From the NCBI GenBank assembly GCA_900642245.1, contig CAAAJI010000026.1, forward strand, positions 348,420 to 389,459: 41,040 nucleotides of DNA, written 5' to 3'. The notes below the pieces were generated by a model. It was not told the origin of the DNA. It worked only from the letters and a program-made list of their open reading frames with translations, and did not search any database. This document shows, piece by piece, positions 31,734 through 41,040 of this stretch (position 1 is the first letter of the stretch; every line of letters begins with the position of its first letter). A program made the position numbers and the translations under genes. Source of the stretch: Fragilaria radians. Its lineage: Eukaryota > Bacillariophyta > Fragilariophyceae > Fragilariales > Fragilariaceae.

Positions 31734-31741
31734 ATGAAGAA
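31718..31741 (+). promoter_or_regulatory. Triplicated ATGAAGAA at the ATPase start: two minimal uORFs
   Basis: The octamer ATGAAGAA occurs three times without gaps at 31718, 31726 and 31734. The first two ATGs each read Met-Lys-Lys-stop (31718-31729 and 31726-31737). Each stop overlaps the next ATG in an ATGA arrangement, and the third ATG opens the 1080-residue ATPase frame. The geometry suits termination-reinitiation or start-site dilution. Whether the transcript includes all three is unknown. Confidence 0.7.
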
Positions 31742-34700
31742 TCTGAATAAGATAAATTTCAAAGATCATGCTCAACTAACTGCAAACGTTGTTAGTCATT
31801 TATTGGATACGAACCATGAACGATATACCGCTGATGAAAGCAATAGCAGCAATGTAAAGCCATTCGTGAAGTGTCATTGTCTTGTTGGACGAGAATCGGA
31901 ACTCAAGATCCTCGAGAGAACGTTTCATCAAGTTGATATCTCACAAATATCCGAAGTCGTGATGATTCACGGTCCGTCTGGAATCGGTAAAACAAGTCTG
32001 GTGGATGCGTTCCTCAGAGATATACCAAACACGGTCTTAGTAGCGAGAGGGAAGTTTGATCAAATACATTGTCGTCTTCCATTTTCTGCTCTTATTGCAA
32101 TCTGCGAAGATCTATGTCGTAAAATACTAGAGCATGCAAATAGATATGAGATTCAGGATAGAATCAAAAACGAAATAGGTTCGGAAATCAGCCTATTGGA
32201 GAATTTGATTCCAGAGTTGACCAAGTTGAACTCCAGCAGCAGCAACAGTAATCAAGAATTTCTAACTATTCACGAAACAAACAGATCGTACAATGGTAGA
32301 TTTAAACAGCTACTTCGATCCTTCCTACGATGTGTCGCGTCCAAGAAAAATCCAATCGTATTATTTTTTGATGACTTGCATTGGGCAGATTCTACATCGC
32401 TTGATATTTTGGAATCTATTGTCAATGATAAGCTATCTCAAAATCTACTTCTTATAGGTGCCTATCGAGATGATGAAGTATCCAACGAATTATCGAAGAC
32501 TTTTTTCTTAAATCTTGGTCATAGTACTGAGGTGGTTACTCCAATTGAGGAAGGGAGAAAGAATGAAAGTCGTAGTTTTAGATTCAATGATGTTTCCATT
32601 AGTCGACTCAATAAGACTGAAATGAATCAGATGATATCTACGATATTGAAAATGGTAGCCAGTGAAGCTGAATCATTAAGCAATTTAATTTGGAGCAAGA
32701 CCGATGGTAATCCCTTCTACGCATGTAACTTTCTCGATATGCTCCACACGAATGGAATGCTATTGCAAAAGAATAACCAGGGTTGGACTTGGGATGAAGA
32801 GCGTATCCGCATGCAAACCAATGTAGCGGAGAACTTAGCACGTGTGTTGGAAAGTAAACTAAATCGTATTCCCATTCAAGTTCTTTCCGTATTGCAGATA
32901 GCCTCATTCATCGGTCACGGATTCTCCACTCAAGTTTTGTCAATGATTTTGTTTCAAGAGCAAGATTTGGTTGAAGGAGATTTTACTTTCAATCGACACT
33001 CCATGGAGGTCATTCAGAAACAAATGGATAGCGTATTGAAGCTTGCAAGTGAAGAAGGTTTACTAGAGGCAACGATAGACTCGAAAATTTATAAATTTGC
33101 ACATGACAAAATCAGAGAAGTATTGTATGAAGATTTGATGCCAGATTTGTTGGAGCGACAGCATTTACATCGAAGGATCGGTCATTTGATATGGGAATAC
33201 TTGAAGAGTGGGCATGCATTTCAGGAGTCGGATGAATGGTCAATCTTTCTTGCTGCCAACAATGTCAACAATGCCCTAACGTTAATTGATGATTCATATG
33301 AGAGATACGAAACTGTCTCTATCAACCTGTCTGCAGGAAAAGCAGCAGTAGCAAAATTGGATTTCTCTCTCGCCTCTGTTTACCTTTGTACGGCACTCGA
33401 TCTACTTGAAAGTTATGTTTCTTGGGAATTTCACTATGAACTTTGCATAGATCTTTACTCCACAGCAGCCGAGGTTGAAAAGATCAATTCTCGCTACGAT
33501 CGTAGTGATGAACTTGTTAAGGAAATTCTCAAAAGAGCAAAGTTAGTGCAGCATCAATATGCAGCCTATGAAATTCAACTTAATTGTTTAGCATCCAAAG
33601 GGGAGATCAAAGCTTCAGTATTTTTTGGATTCGAAATTTTACGGAAACTAGGAGTCAAATTTCCTCGAAAGTTTACGTTGATAACAATCCTCAAAGAATT
33701 TCTTATCACAAAATTTGCATTGGGAACGAGACCTCTCGCGAGTATACTTCATTTGCCAGAATTGAAGGATCAAAAACTGATTTATATCCTTTCATTCATG
33801 GATTCCATATTGGTAAATGCCTTTCTGCTTGGTGATAGCTTCAAGGAGATATTTGCTTACTTCAGTTTGAGAACATTACAATTGACATTGAAGCATGGTT
33901 TGTCGGCTCTGTACGCACCCATGGCAGTACTCTCTTGGGGTTCATTTCACGCAGCAATGGGTGCCTTTGACAAAGCCTTGGAAGCTGAACAGGTGGCATT
34001 TCAAATTATTGAAAAGCTCAATGCACAGTGTATCAAAGGACGAGCTATTTTAACTTCCCATGCAACGATTCACTTTTGGAGGCACATGCTAAATGAATTT
34101 AGCAGTGACCAGGTATGGCTGGGCTATCATCTTGCAATGTTACATGGTGATGTCTTGTTCGCAAAGTTCGGACTTGTTGGATGGGTTGTCGCAAAGACAT
34201 ACTCGGATGAGCCTCTTTCTATAATAAACCATCGAATAAGAGCCTTAGTCGAAGAAATGAAGGAAGAAAAAGCAAATCGAGCATTGATCATGATTCTTCC
34301 AGACTGGCAATTTGTAAGTAAAACTTTTACTGTAGAAAAATTGAATTCTCAAGAGAAGTAGCTTACATCTCACGTCCTATACAGGTTCTGAATATTTGTG
34401 GAGATAGCGAGAATGTAGATCCTTCTAGCTTACGCGGTGAAGCCATGGATGACAGTTTTGTCCTTGAGGCTCAGAGCATTGATTCAAAAATAGCGTTGTT
34501 TCGTCTGCGACAGAAGGAGATGATGGCTTCTTACTTATTTCAAAATTGGGAAGTAGTTTCATCATCCTTGTCTTTTATCTTACGTAACCACAAAGATGTG
34601 GCTGGAGCTTTCCCTCTTGACTTTTGCTATGTCTGGGCTGCAATTTGCTCGTATGAACTGTTCCTTGAAACAGGGAATAACAAGTTCAAAAGAGAAGGGC

Positions 34701-35047
34701 GAAGTGCGCATCATAAGATAAAGAAGTGGGCTGACTCTGGAACTCGTATTCTTGAAGCACCAAACCTCTTGTTAAGTGCATTCGAAAGCTTATGCATTCA
34801 GCATGTATCATCAGAGGAAATTGTAACGAAGTTCAATAATGCTATTCAATCTTGTGAAACTTCCCGATATGCACTTTTTACTGCCCTTGGAAGAGAGCGA
34901 TTGGCAAAATATCTCTGTAAAGAATGCTCAGACTGTAGCCAAGGAATGGAGTGCCTTAAGAATGCAACAGAGACTTATAGAAATTGGGGGGCGCTGAAGA
35001 AGGCAAGATATCTGCAAAGTTATGAACTTCCCCCTGAAAATGCCTGA
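31734..35047 (+). CDS. Large AAA/STAND-like ATPase with helical repeat C-terminus
   Basis: Two exons, 31734-34313 and 34385-35047, are joined in phase 0 across a 71-nt intron (GTAAGT...TATACAG); 1080 residues. CLVGRESEL (from about residue 48) begins an AAA_16-type module, Walker A is GPSGIGKT at 80-87, Walker B with HWAD is about 208-218 (IVLFFDDLHWAD), and LLIGAYRDDEV follows as the sensor-like strand. GKFDQ (106-110) is typical of the predicted ATPases that in bacteria and diatoms sit between a Ser/Thr kinase and a sensor histidine kinase. The remaining ~600 residues are alpha-helical and may form TPR-like repeats. No kinase, GAF or histidine-kinase module is present, so this is a stand-alone version. 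Role is probably signalling or scaffold (inference). The start is chosen at the third of three tandem ATGs, the only one in frame. Confidence 0.9.
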
Positions 35048-35086
35048 TAAAGAAGCCTACAAATTGTTGAAAAAGTATTCCCGTTA

Positions 35087-35203
35087 AAACCTTTGCAATC
35101 CTTTACAATGAATGAAATGATTGAAGAATTCAATAATTCAATGTGAAAACCTTTGCCATCCTTTACAATGAATGAAATGATTGAAGAATTCAATAATTCA
35201 ATG
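35087..35203. repeat. 60-bp tandem duplication after the ATPase stop
   Basis: Two copies with an exact 60-bp period (35087-35143 and 35147-35203) share AAAACCTTTGC, ATCCTTTACAATGAATG and GAAGAATTCAATAATTCAATG. I see one mismatch in the repeated part (GCAATC versus GCCATC), so the event is recent. It lies about 40 bp after the stop, probably in the 3' UTR. Confidence 0.95.
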
Positions 35204-36654
35204 CATCAATTATGTAATATGTCATCAGAAGATATCAAATGTTATCATATAGTGTATCCTATCTCTATTACTTTGCTGCTTAATACTGTGCTGTAGCATG
35301 AATCCACAATACGTTGTCTGTACATGCAATTCAATTTCTCTTGTTTCAATTGGATTGTTTGACATGCGTTCTATGCCCTTTGCTTGTTGAAGAAATGTCA
35401 TAAAAAAAGCACCATATGAATGTTATGTTTTGTCATTGGTTCTGGCTTGCTGAGGTGGTGAGAGCAATTTTAAAAGAATTTGGAAACTTTTTGTAATAGT
35501 TCATGCTGACCTTCTGCTCGTCCATTTTCTATTTCTTAAAATCTTTATCACAATGAACTTACATGGTCTGGCTCAAAAAACAACACTCTTTTCATCATTA
35601 ATCCATTCACAACTGATACATCTTTTTCCTTAAGATTTTTCTTTCATTTAAAACACATGGAAAATCTATTTATTATCCATGATGTTGCAAAGCTTTTCAA
35701 TTGATCCCCTCCATTTACTTCTTTGTTGTAGATCCTCACAATTCCATGATTCTTTGAGTGTTGAAATTTGCTTCCTTGCTTATATTTGTCAATGGCTCTT
35801 GATACGTGAAATCATACTTCATCCGTACTGTACATGTTATGTTTTTTTTTATCTGGAGAAACAAATTTTTAATTCTTTGTCTTCATTGTTGACATCCTCA
35901 ATAAATGTTGAATGCTTCAAAATCTAAACTTTGTCACGCTTTCCAAGTCAAAATCCCATTTTGAATGAATATTTCCATACGCCTTCAAGCTTGACACCCG
36001 AAAGATATGACAAGGTATCAAACAAACACAATGCTCAATTCTTTATATTACCTCCAACTCTATCCTAGTTGTCATTACTCATCTCTCATCAAGCGTGTCA
36101 AGACTCGGCTGTGGCTTTCGCGTTGGCATACGTAAGATAAAAAATTCAGAGGAATTTAAATTTCATCGATGTTGGATTTGATAAATTAGGTGATATGGCA
36201 TATTCAGCCCAGACCCCATTCCTATCTTCCTTGAGTCCTGTGCAATTCCTCTATCATTGAAAGTTTGCAACTTCCTTTTAGCTTATTCTAATTTGAGAGT
36301 AACTCTCATACCTTTTGATCTGATTTCATCGTGAATTACTTTATCCTTGCTAAGGTCATCCCAGGTCAAATATGCAGTTTTGAATTCTTTAAGCAATCCA
36401 ACAATCTTCACCATGAGGTCACATATGCCTTAGTAATTATCACAAGTAAATGCCCACCTTCAAAGCTATACTCTTACCTTTCCCTCTATTCAATATCTAG
36501 CGTTTAAATCGATTTTTTCTTTTTATATCATTTAAACATTCTTCTGCCTAAGCCTTAAGAACGGAACAATCATTTCAATCTTCAAACTTTCCATGCTACA
36601 TTCAAGCCAATATCCTTGTACCATCCTTTGATCAATCAAACCCACAAAGAGTCT

Positions 36655-36780
36655 ATGCGCTCCTTTGCAGTAAGGCTTTCAGTCTTAGACATTGAGATCC
36701 CTACCACTAAATCATGTGTTGCGGACACCACGGAGGATGAGCCTTTTGTAAAGAGAACGGTTTATCCTTTGATGGTTTAG
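36655..36780 (+). CDS. Possible 41-residue small ORF or first exon
   Basis: ATG 36655 to TAG 36780. It begins MRSFAVRLSVLD, an amphipathic basic start, then has a Thr/Asp/Glu-rich middle ending EDEPFVKR. The block is clearly less AT-rich than its surroundings, which is why I list it. No partner exon was found and no family was recognised. Confidence 0.22.
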   Translation: MRSFAVRLSVLDIEIPTTKSCVADTTEDEPFVKRTVYPLMV

Positions 36781-38034
36781 GAGAATTAAACTTATTGAAG
36801 CTCAAAGGTTCAAGCAGCATTCTTGTACATGATGAAGTGCATTCAATATAATGAACAAAGTAGAAGGTGTTCACTACAACGGCCAAAGCAAAAGTGTCGA
36901 TTTGCTCAACTCTGAATTGGAGACAAACAATTTTTGTATAGCAGACTTTTCGTGGCTAACAGTACTATCGTTTCAAACATCCATAACATTGCACACTCCT
37001 CTCATAAAAATGATAGTGCTATCAAAGCACCATTACGTCAAATGAATGTATCACCATGAATACAATATCTGATGAATCGGGTCCTGGTATTCTTGATTAT
37101 TGAAGCTACTCTGTCCATTGTTAATGTTGTTTACATTTTCTTTCTTCTTAAATGTAAAGAAATTCTCTTCAAAGTTCTGTCCATTGGTAAAGTGCAATAA
37201 ATCATAGCGGTGGTTATGCCGTTCATCCGACCATTTGATTTGCTCTTGTCTTACAATCTTACGCTTTATGGCCGATCATTATGCAATTTCAACATTTTCC
37301 TTGTTTTTACCACTAAAAAGGCTTTGCTCTAATAAGAATTCTCTTGAGAGCACACGAAACTTTCAAAATTGTTACTTGATTAACAAAGTACTATACTACG
37401 ATGTTTTGACACACATAAAACAAGTCTTTGAAAACCGCAGAAGCTCAGCCTATGATTTAGTATCAATTACCATCTTTAGGCTGTGCAAGCATATCAATTT
37501 ACTTTTGACTGCGCTTCATTTAGAAATAAATATTGAAATCATGCTGAAGTTCAAAAACGCATATGATTAATTGTCATCAAAATTTTAGAGATCCACGTTT
37601 AATATCATCTAAAATTTGAAAAAGAAAAAACAGCAAAAGTTATTATTCAGTTATTTTTGTTTTTGCTGTGCTAATTAATCTGGAATCCTCATCGTCTATA
37701 TTATTATATACCCTGGACTTCTCCAAATGCAGGTTCAGAATGGCATCTCTTGAATTAATCTTTCTTGTTTGATTTATTGCCTTTACTGTAAGTTTAAAGG
37801 ATTATCTTCTAGTTTCACATGGATATATCTTCTTTGAATGCTTTGGCATTGTTTGTATCACTTTGTTTGAAGAACATTCAGTCCCTGAGATAAATTAATT
37901 GACTGTCTTTGTTGTGTTGCACAATATTACGATTGTAATCCTTCGCCGGTGACAAACATTCATCTGTTCAAAGTCTTTCTGGTATAATATGTGGTTGTTA
38001 GTGTTGTTCATTAATTAGTTGAAGTATTTTTTAA

Positions 38035-38058
38035 CCGTACATCGCAATCGATGTACGG
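38035..38058. repeat. Perfect 10-bp inverted repeat with 4-nt loop
   Basis: CCGTACATCG (38035-38044), loop CAAT, CGATGTACGG (38049-38058). It would form a stable hairpin in DNA or RNA of either strand and stands out in AT-rich sequence. Its role is unknown. Confidence 0.75.
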
Positions 38059-38141
38059 CACTTTTTCGTGAGGAATCAACGAAAACGGAATGCGGAGAAA
38101 TAATGGTCTTCGGCTTCATAATTTTACTTGAAGAAAATGAC

Positions 38142-38168
38142 TCGACTAGTTCGACTAGTTCGACTAGT
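38142..38168. repeat. 9-bp tandem triplet TCGACTAGT x3
   Basis: Three exact copies. Each unit contains two overlapping palindromes (TCGA and ACTAGT). Because the period is nine, both overlapping open frames are kept: Ser-Thr-Ser repeats on the plus strand and Leu-Val-Glu repeats on the minus strand (38197-38015). Confidence 0.9.
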
Positions 38169-38459
38169 TGTAATCCCTCATTTCTTGCCATATTCAATTC
38201 ATGTTTGATCGGCTACAAGCAACGAAATCCGCTGTGCGCTGTGACTATTGTTTGTGATCAAAAAAGTCATTTTGCATATCTTCCAATTCAAAGTCTAAGC
38301 CCAATCACGAAGGAACAACAATATGCGCTGTCACTTCGTCGTGAATTTCGGAGAATCTTTGAATTGCGAAGAACAGTGTTCATCCATTTCCATTTCTTCA
38401 CATAACATGATGTTCGCGAAAATTTGCAATGGAACACAGCAAGCTCGTCACCATCGACA

Positions 38460-39209
38460 ATGAATGATAACCTTGATTCAAGAGCTCATAAAAATTTTCC
38501 AGCAAAAACGCTCGCGAAAGTATTAGAGGGAAAGATAAGAAGGCATATTGTGAGTTCAGTGAACGACATCCCCGAGAATATCGTAAGAAACCAAGGTATA
38601 TGTCGTTCCAGCTGTTGTGAATCTCTTCCAAAACTGAATGATGACTATGATCTTGGTCAGCATGAAAGCAAAAAAAGTCAATATGACAAAGAAAAAATGA
38701 AGGATCTGTTAAAGACAATAATGACTTCACAGAAAGATAGAACTGCTGCAACGACACACGAAACATCACATTATATAGAAAAGAAGGAAGGTCAGAAAAT
38801 AAGCATCCAGGTCAATTGGGACGAGGAACTTGTAGTATTCTCGACCCCTGTATTCAAGAGGCCAAATGAAAACACGCTTTCAGATGAAGGAAGACAAAAG
38901 AGTGTAACTCGTGACGGTATGTATTCCTTGATGCATAGGATGATGAGGCAAAATGTTTTCTTAAATACACTTCAAAACGAGGAACCGATTGACTATCGAA
39001 TCGATTGCTTTATAAAATGTATTGACGGTAGGATTTTCATTCTTTTTTCATCGTTTCACCTTAATCTACTTTCAAGCAAGCCGAAAAGTATGGATGCCCT
39101 AGAGAACTTTGCCACAACAGCGGAGTCAATAAGGAACGACTTTGCTACGCTACGAAAGTCTGCTACTAAAAATGATAAACATGTGTTCAAGAAAGATTCT
39201 AGTAAATGA
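38460..39209 (+). CDS. Hypothetical hydrophilic protein
   Basis: A 249-residue open frame from ATG 38460 to TGA 39209. It is rich in Lys, Asp, Glu and Ser, with no signal peptide or clear membrane segment. A short segment (VNWDEELVVFSTPVFKRP, about residue 121) and YSLMHRMMRQNVFLNTLQNEE look structured, and the C-terminal ALENFATTAESIRNDFATLRKS could be a coiled helix. I recognise no family. A GACG/GTAGGA donor-like site at 39028 could mark an intron, but splicing at the nearest AGs gives early stops, so I prefer the unspliced model. Minus-strand frames over this region are shorter and less gene-like. Confidence 0.5.
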   Translation: MNDNLDSRAHKNFPAKTLAKVLEGKIRRHIVSSVNDIPENIVRNQGICRSSCCESLPKLNDDYDLGQHESKKSQYDKEKMKDLLKTIMTSQKDRTAATTHETSHYIEKKEGQKISIQVNWDEELVVFSTPVFKRPNENTLSDEGRQKSVTRDGMYSLMHRMMRQNVFLNTLQNEEPIDYRIDCFIKCIDGRIFILFSSFHLNLLSSKPKSMDALENFATTAESIRNDFATLRKSATKNDKHVFKKDSSK

Positions 39210-39784
39210 GTGTTCAATCCATATTCTGTCAATAATCCCGAAAACAAAACGATTTCAAGCTTTGACCAGCTATCCTTATCTTCAAGGATTCGATTCCTTG
39301 TCAATGAATACAGCTTTTGTATTGTAATTCGTTCATTTAACCATCTTTTATTGCCACTAAAAATTAACAATAACTTTATGCATTTTTTTGATGAACACAT
39401 CGCATTTGTTGCCGTGAGTAAAATAAAATTCCACAGGTTTTAAGTGCAACGGTATGTCTTCTTCAAATGTTATGAAATGGACCTTTGAACTTGAAATCGT
39501 TTTTCACCAATGTTGTTGGTGGTCACAACATTTTCCCTGACTCCAAAAAAGAGAATACTTTCATCGACATATTTCTTTGTTTAGCTACTACACAGGACAA
39601 CTCTTTTCTATTGGCATCAATAAATCTGTATTCCCAATATATTTTTGTAATTCTATGCGGCAAATATATGATTTTCTACTATAAACGTGAGCACTCTTGG
39701 TGCATTTTGCTTACCGGAATTTGGAAGGGAAGGCAAGATGACAACTATCGAAAAAATTGTCCTTGATCTGGAAAGCATGGGTGA
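39210..39784. other. Convergent intergenic spacer
   Basis: About 575 bp, AT-rich, between the stop of the hydrophilic protein gene and the stop of the TTD14-like gene. No supported feature. Confidence 0.5.
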
Positions 39785-41040
39785 TTATGTTGAAGTCGGA
39801 ATTAATGACACAGCAAACGCTCCATATTTTGCATCATCTACCTGGTTGTTATGAATTCGGCATTCAACATCAAGAAACGGAGGAAGATCTACCATTGGCT
39901 CTGACTCCGTTCCTGCCTCAACTTGAGCATGAAGAATATATAGATTCTTTACTGGAGCTTCATAAATCTGTCGACGTTTGCCGGGAAAGAAAACATTTGA
40001 ATTTAGAAAGAGAAAGCGAATAAAGTAACGAATGATTCAAAAGCATCTGTAAAATCTCCTGTACTCACGTGTATACTAAATGATTGATGCTTGTACAAAA
40101 ATGATATTCGCTTCTGTTGAATAATGTGTCGCGTAACGTCACGCTGTTTCATGGAGGATGCATATTCGCGACTCGTAATGATACGTTTCATTTCCATAAT
40201 TTGACCATCCGATGTCTTTTGGACTAACGTAATCCCATATACCGAACCCCCAACTCGTTTTCCATCCTTTCCAATTATGGCTCGTTTCCTAATGAATGAA
40301 TATTGATGGGATGGTCCACTTGAGGATTCATCCGAATGATGGGTTACTGGAGCTAATAGGTAGATTTTTTCGACTTCAAAAATTTGATACTCGACAGTAA
40401 ATTTGGTCAAATCAGGTATGGCCCGAAGTTTATATTTGGTAGCCGCCCGACTTAAGTTGGTGGGAAGTCCCACTAACTTTGCGACAGCTTCAATCAAACG
40501 TTGCATCTTCCCCTCAAAGTCGGTAGTATTATCTAATACAAGTAATCGTGGATGGCCCATCCATGCCTTTTGAGTCTTTTGATCCAACGCAATGGCCTCC
40601 TCGGGTGTTTCACTCCTAGCAACATTATTCTCCAGAGAATAAAAGGACGGTGCACCATCCGCAGCCGTAACCATATGAATGACAGCATTGTACCGTCCCT
40701 CTCGTGCATCGGCAATATCCTTATTTCGACTTTGTAAAAAGGTTTGGAATCGTTCGTTACCCATATAGGCAGCACCGTCCATAAATCCACGATCACAAAG
40801 TATCACTGCAGGCTTTCCTCGAGCTCGTAAAATTTTCTCCATACCATCCTCCAAGGATTCTTGCAATTCTAATACAGTCCCCTGAATAATCAAATCCATC
40901 CCCTCTCGGGTAGCAAAGTAATCCATTGTCAAACCATTGGAACATAAGATTGTAAAGGCTTCTGGAACTGTAAATACCTCAAAGCCACGTTGACGAAGGT
41001 AGGACGATAAGCGAGCCAAAGCCGTAGTCTTTCCTCCACA
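39785..41040 (-). CDS. TTD14-like P-loop ATPase/GTPase with CYTH-like domain (N-terminus outside window)
   Basis: The visible part has two exons: 40069-41040 (runs off the right edge) and 39785-39967, joined in phase 0 across a 101-nt intron (GTGAGT...GTCGACAG); 384 residues are visible. At the right edge CGGKTT is the end of a P-loop. VPEAFTIL, ILCDRGFMDG and LVLDNTTDF are typical of the AAA_28 nucleotide-binding domain of the 'TRPL translocation defect protein 14' family. EVEKIYLL, SFIRKRA, EMKRIITSREY and ISFLYKHQSFSIH form a CYTH-like C-terminal domain. The last exon supplies IYEAPVKNLYILHAQVE, VDLPPFLDVE and DDAKYGAFAVSLI, ending at TAA 39787-39785. The fly relative binds GTP and phosphatidic acid in membrane traffic; that role here is inference. 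Plus-strand open frames at 39738-39854 and 39757-40023 are shadows of this last exon. Confidence 0.9.

Larger units (their letters stand above)
35204..38459. other. 3.3-kb AT-rich intergenic region
   Basis: Mostly low-complexity AT-rich DNA without a supported gene. Open frames at 35679-35927, 36851-37045 and 37235-37570 look like chance. The 38019-38405 plus frame (128 codons, no ATG until codon 29) overlaps a minus frame and is discussed with the 9-bp repeat. A short, relatively GC-rich ORF at 36655-36780 is listed separately. Confidence 0.45.

Noticed and set aside
38398..38769. 123-codon minus-strand frame opposite the hydrophilic protein
   Set aside because: Shorter than the plus-strand frame and without a recognisable start context or motif; likely antisense shadow.
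39738..40023. Two plus-strand frames that first looked like a frameshifted small gene
   Set aside because: The same bases on the minus strand supply the missing C-terminal exon of the TTD14-like protein, with good splice sites and matching phase.
1..41040. CRISPR array, operon or tRNA/rRNA genes
   Set aside because: No regularly spaced direct repeats, no bacterial-style gene packing, and no tRNA T-arm/acceptor pattern that held up on reading; introns show eukaryotic DNA.

Overview
The window is nuclear DNA from a eukaryote, almost certainly an AT-rich diatom. Genes have short GT-AG introns (roughly 67-132 nt). Several predicted proteins belong to families that, from memory, I know mainly from diatoms and related stramenopiles: a DUF6824 protein, a CRxC-type domain protein, a paired 'RDRIRC' family and a TTD14-like AAA/CYTH protein. 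A Copia-type retrotransposon is also present. I cannot name the species. No tRNA, rRNA, CRISPR array or bacterial operon was seen.

Left part (1-11.7 kb): accessory and repeat-rich. The minus strand opens with an intact but window-truncated Copia polyprotein (1-1850), followed by its probable leader and 5' LTR (about 1859-2790). After about 2.3 kb of AT-rich DNA comes a secreted S1-family serine protease (5167-6165, minus). A decayed DDE transposase (about 6960-8165, minus) and a three-exon Ariadne-type RBR ubiquitin-ligase gene (8682-10495, plus) follow. The RBR gene carries three defects in its catalytic region and reading frame. Two diverged copies of one gene 3' end (6281-6538 and 10863-11180) flank the transposase/RBR block.

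Middle (11.7-24.3 kb): long intergenic AT-rich stretches separate a DUF6824 gene (14097-15419, plus), a convergent small conserved protein (15839-16213, minus), a 93-residue protein with a 24-nt microexon (19881-20382, plus), and a head-to-head pair of paralogues (20912-21975 minus; 22646-23669 plus) that share domain, intron position and intron phase across a 670-bp divergent spacer.

Right part (24.3-41 kb): a probable decayed gene (about 25563-26580, minus), a two-exon nuclear-type protein with a C-terminal Cys-rich domain (27033-28937, minus), a large stand-alone STAND-like AAA ATPase (31734-35047, plus), a hydrophilic hypothetical protein (38460-39209, plus), and the 3' two exons of a TTD14-like P-loop/CYTH protein that runs off the right edge (39785-41040, minus). 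The ATPase start codon sits in a triplicated octamer that creates two minimal upstream ORFs chained by ATGA overlaps. I regard this as the most novel regulatory structure here.

The genes do not form one pathway; this looks like ordinary diatom gene order interrupted by mobile-element debris. All splice junctions are inferred from consensus sites plus frame continuity, not from transcripts.
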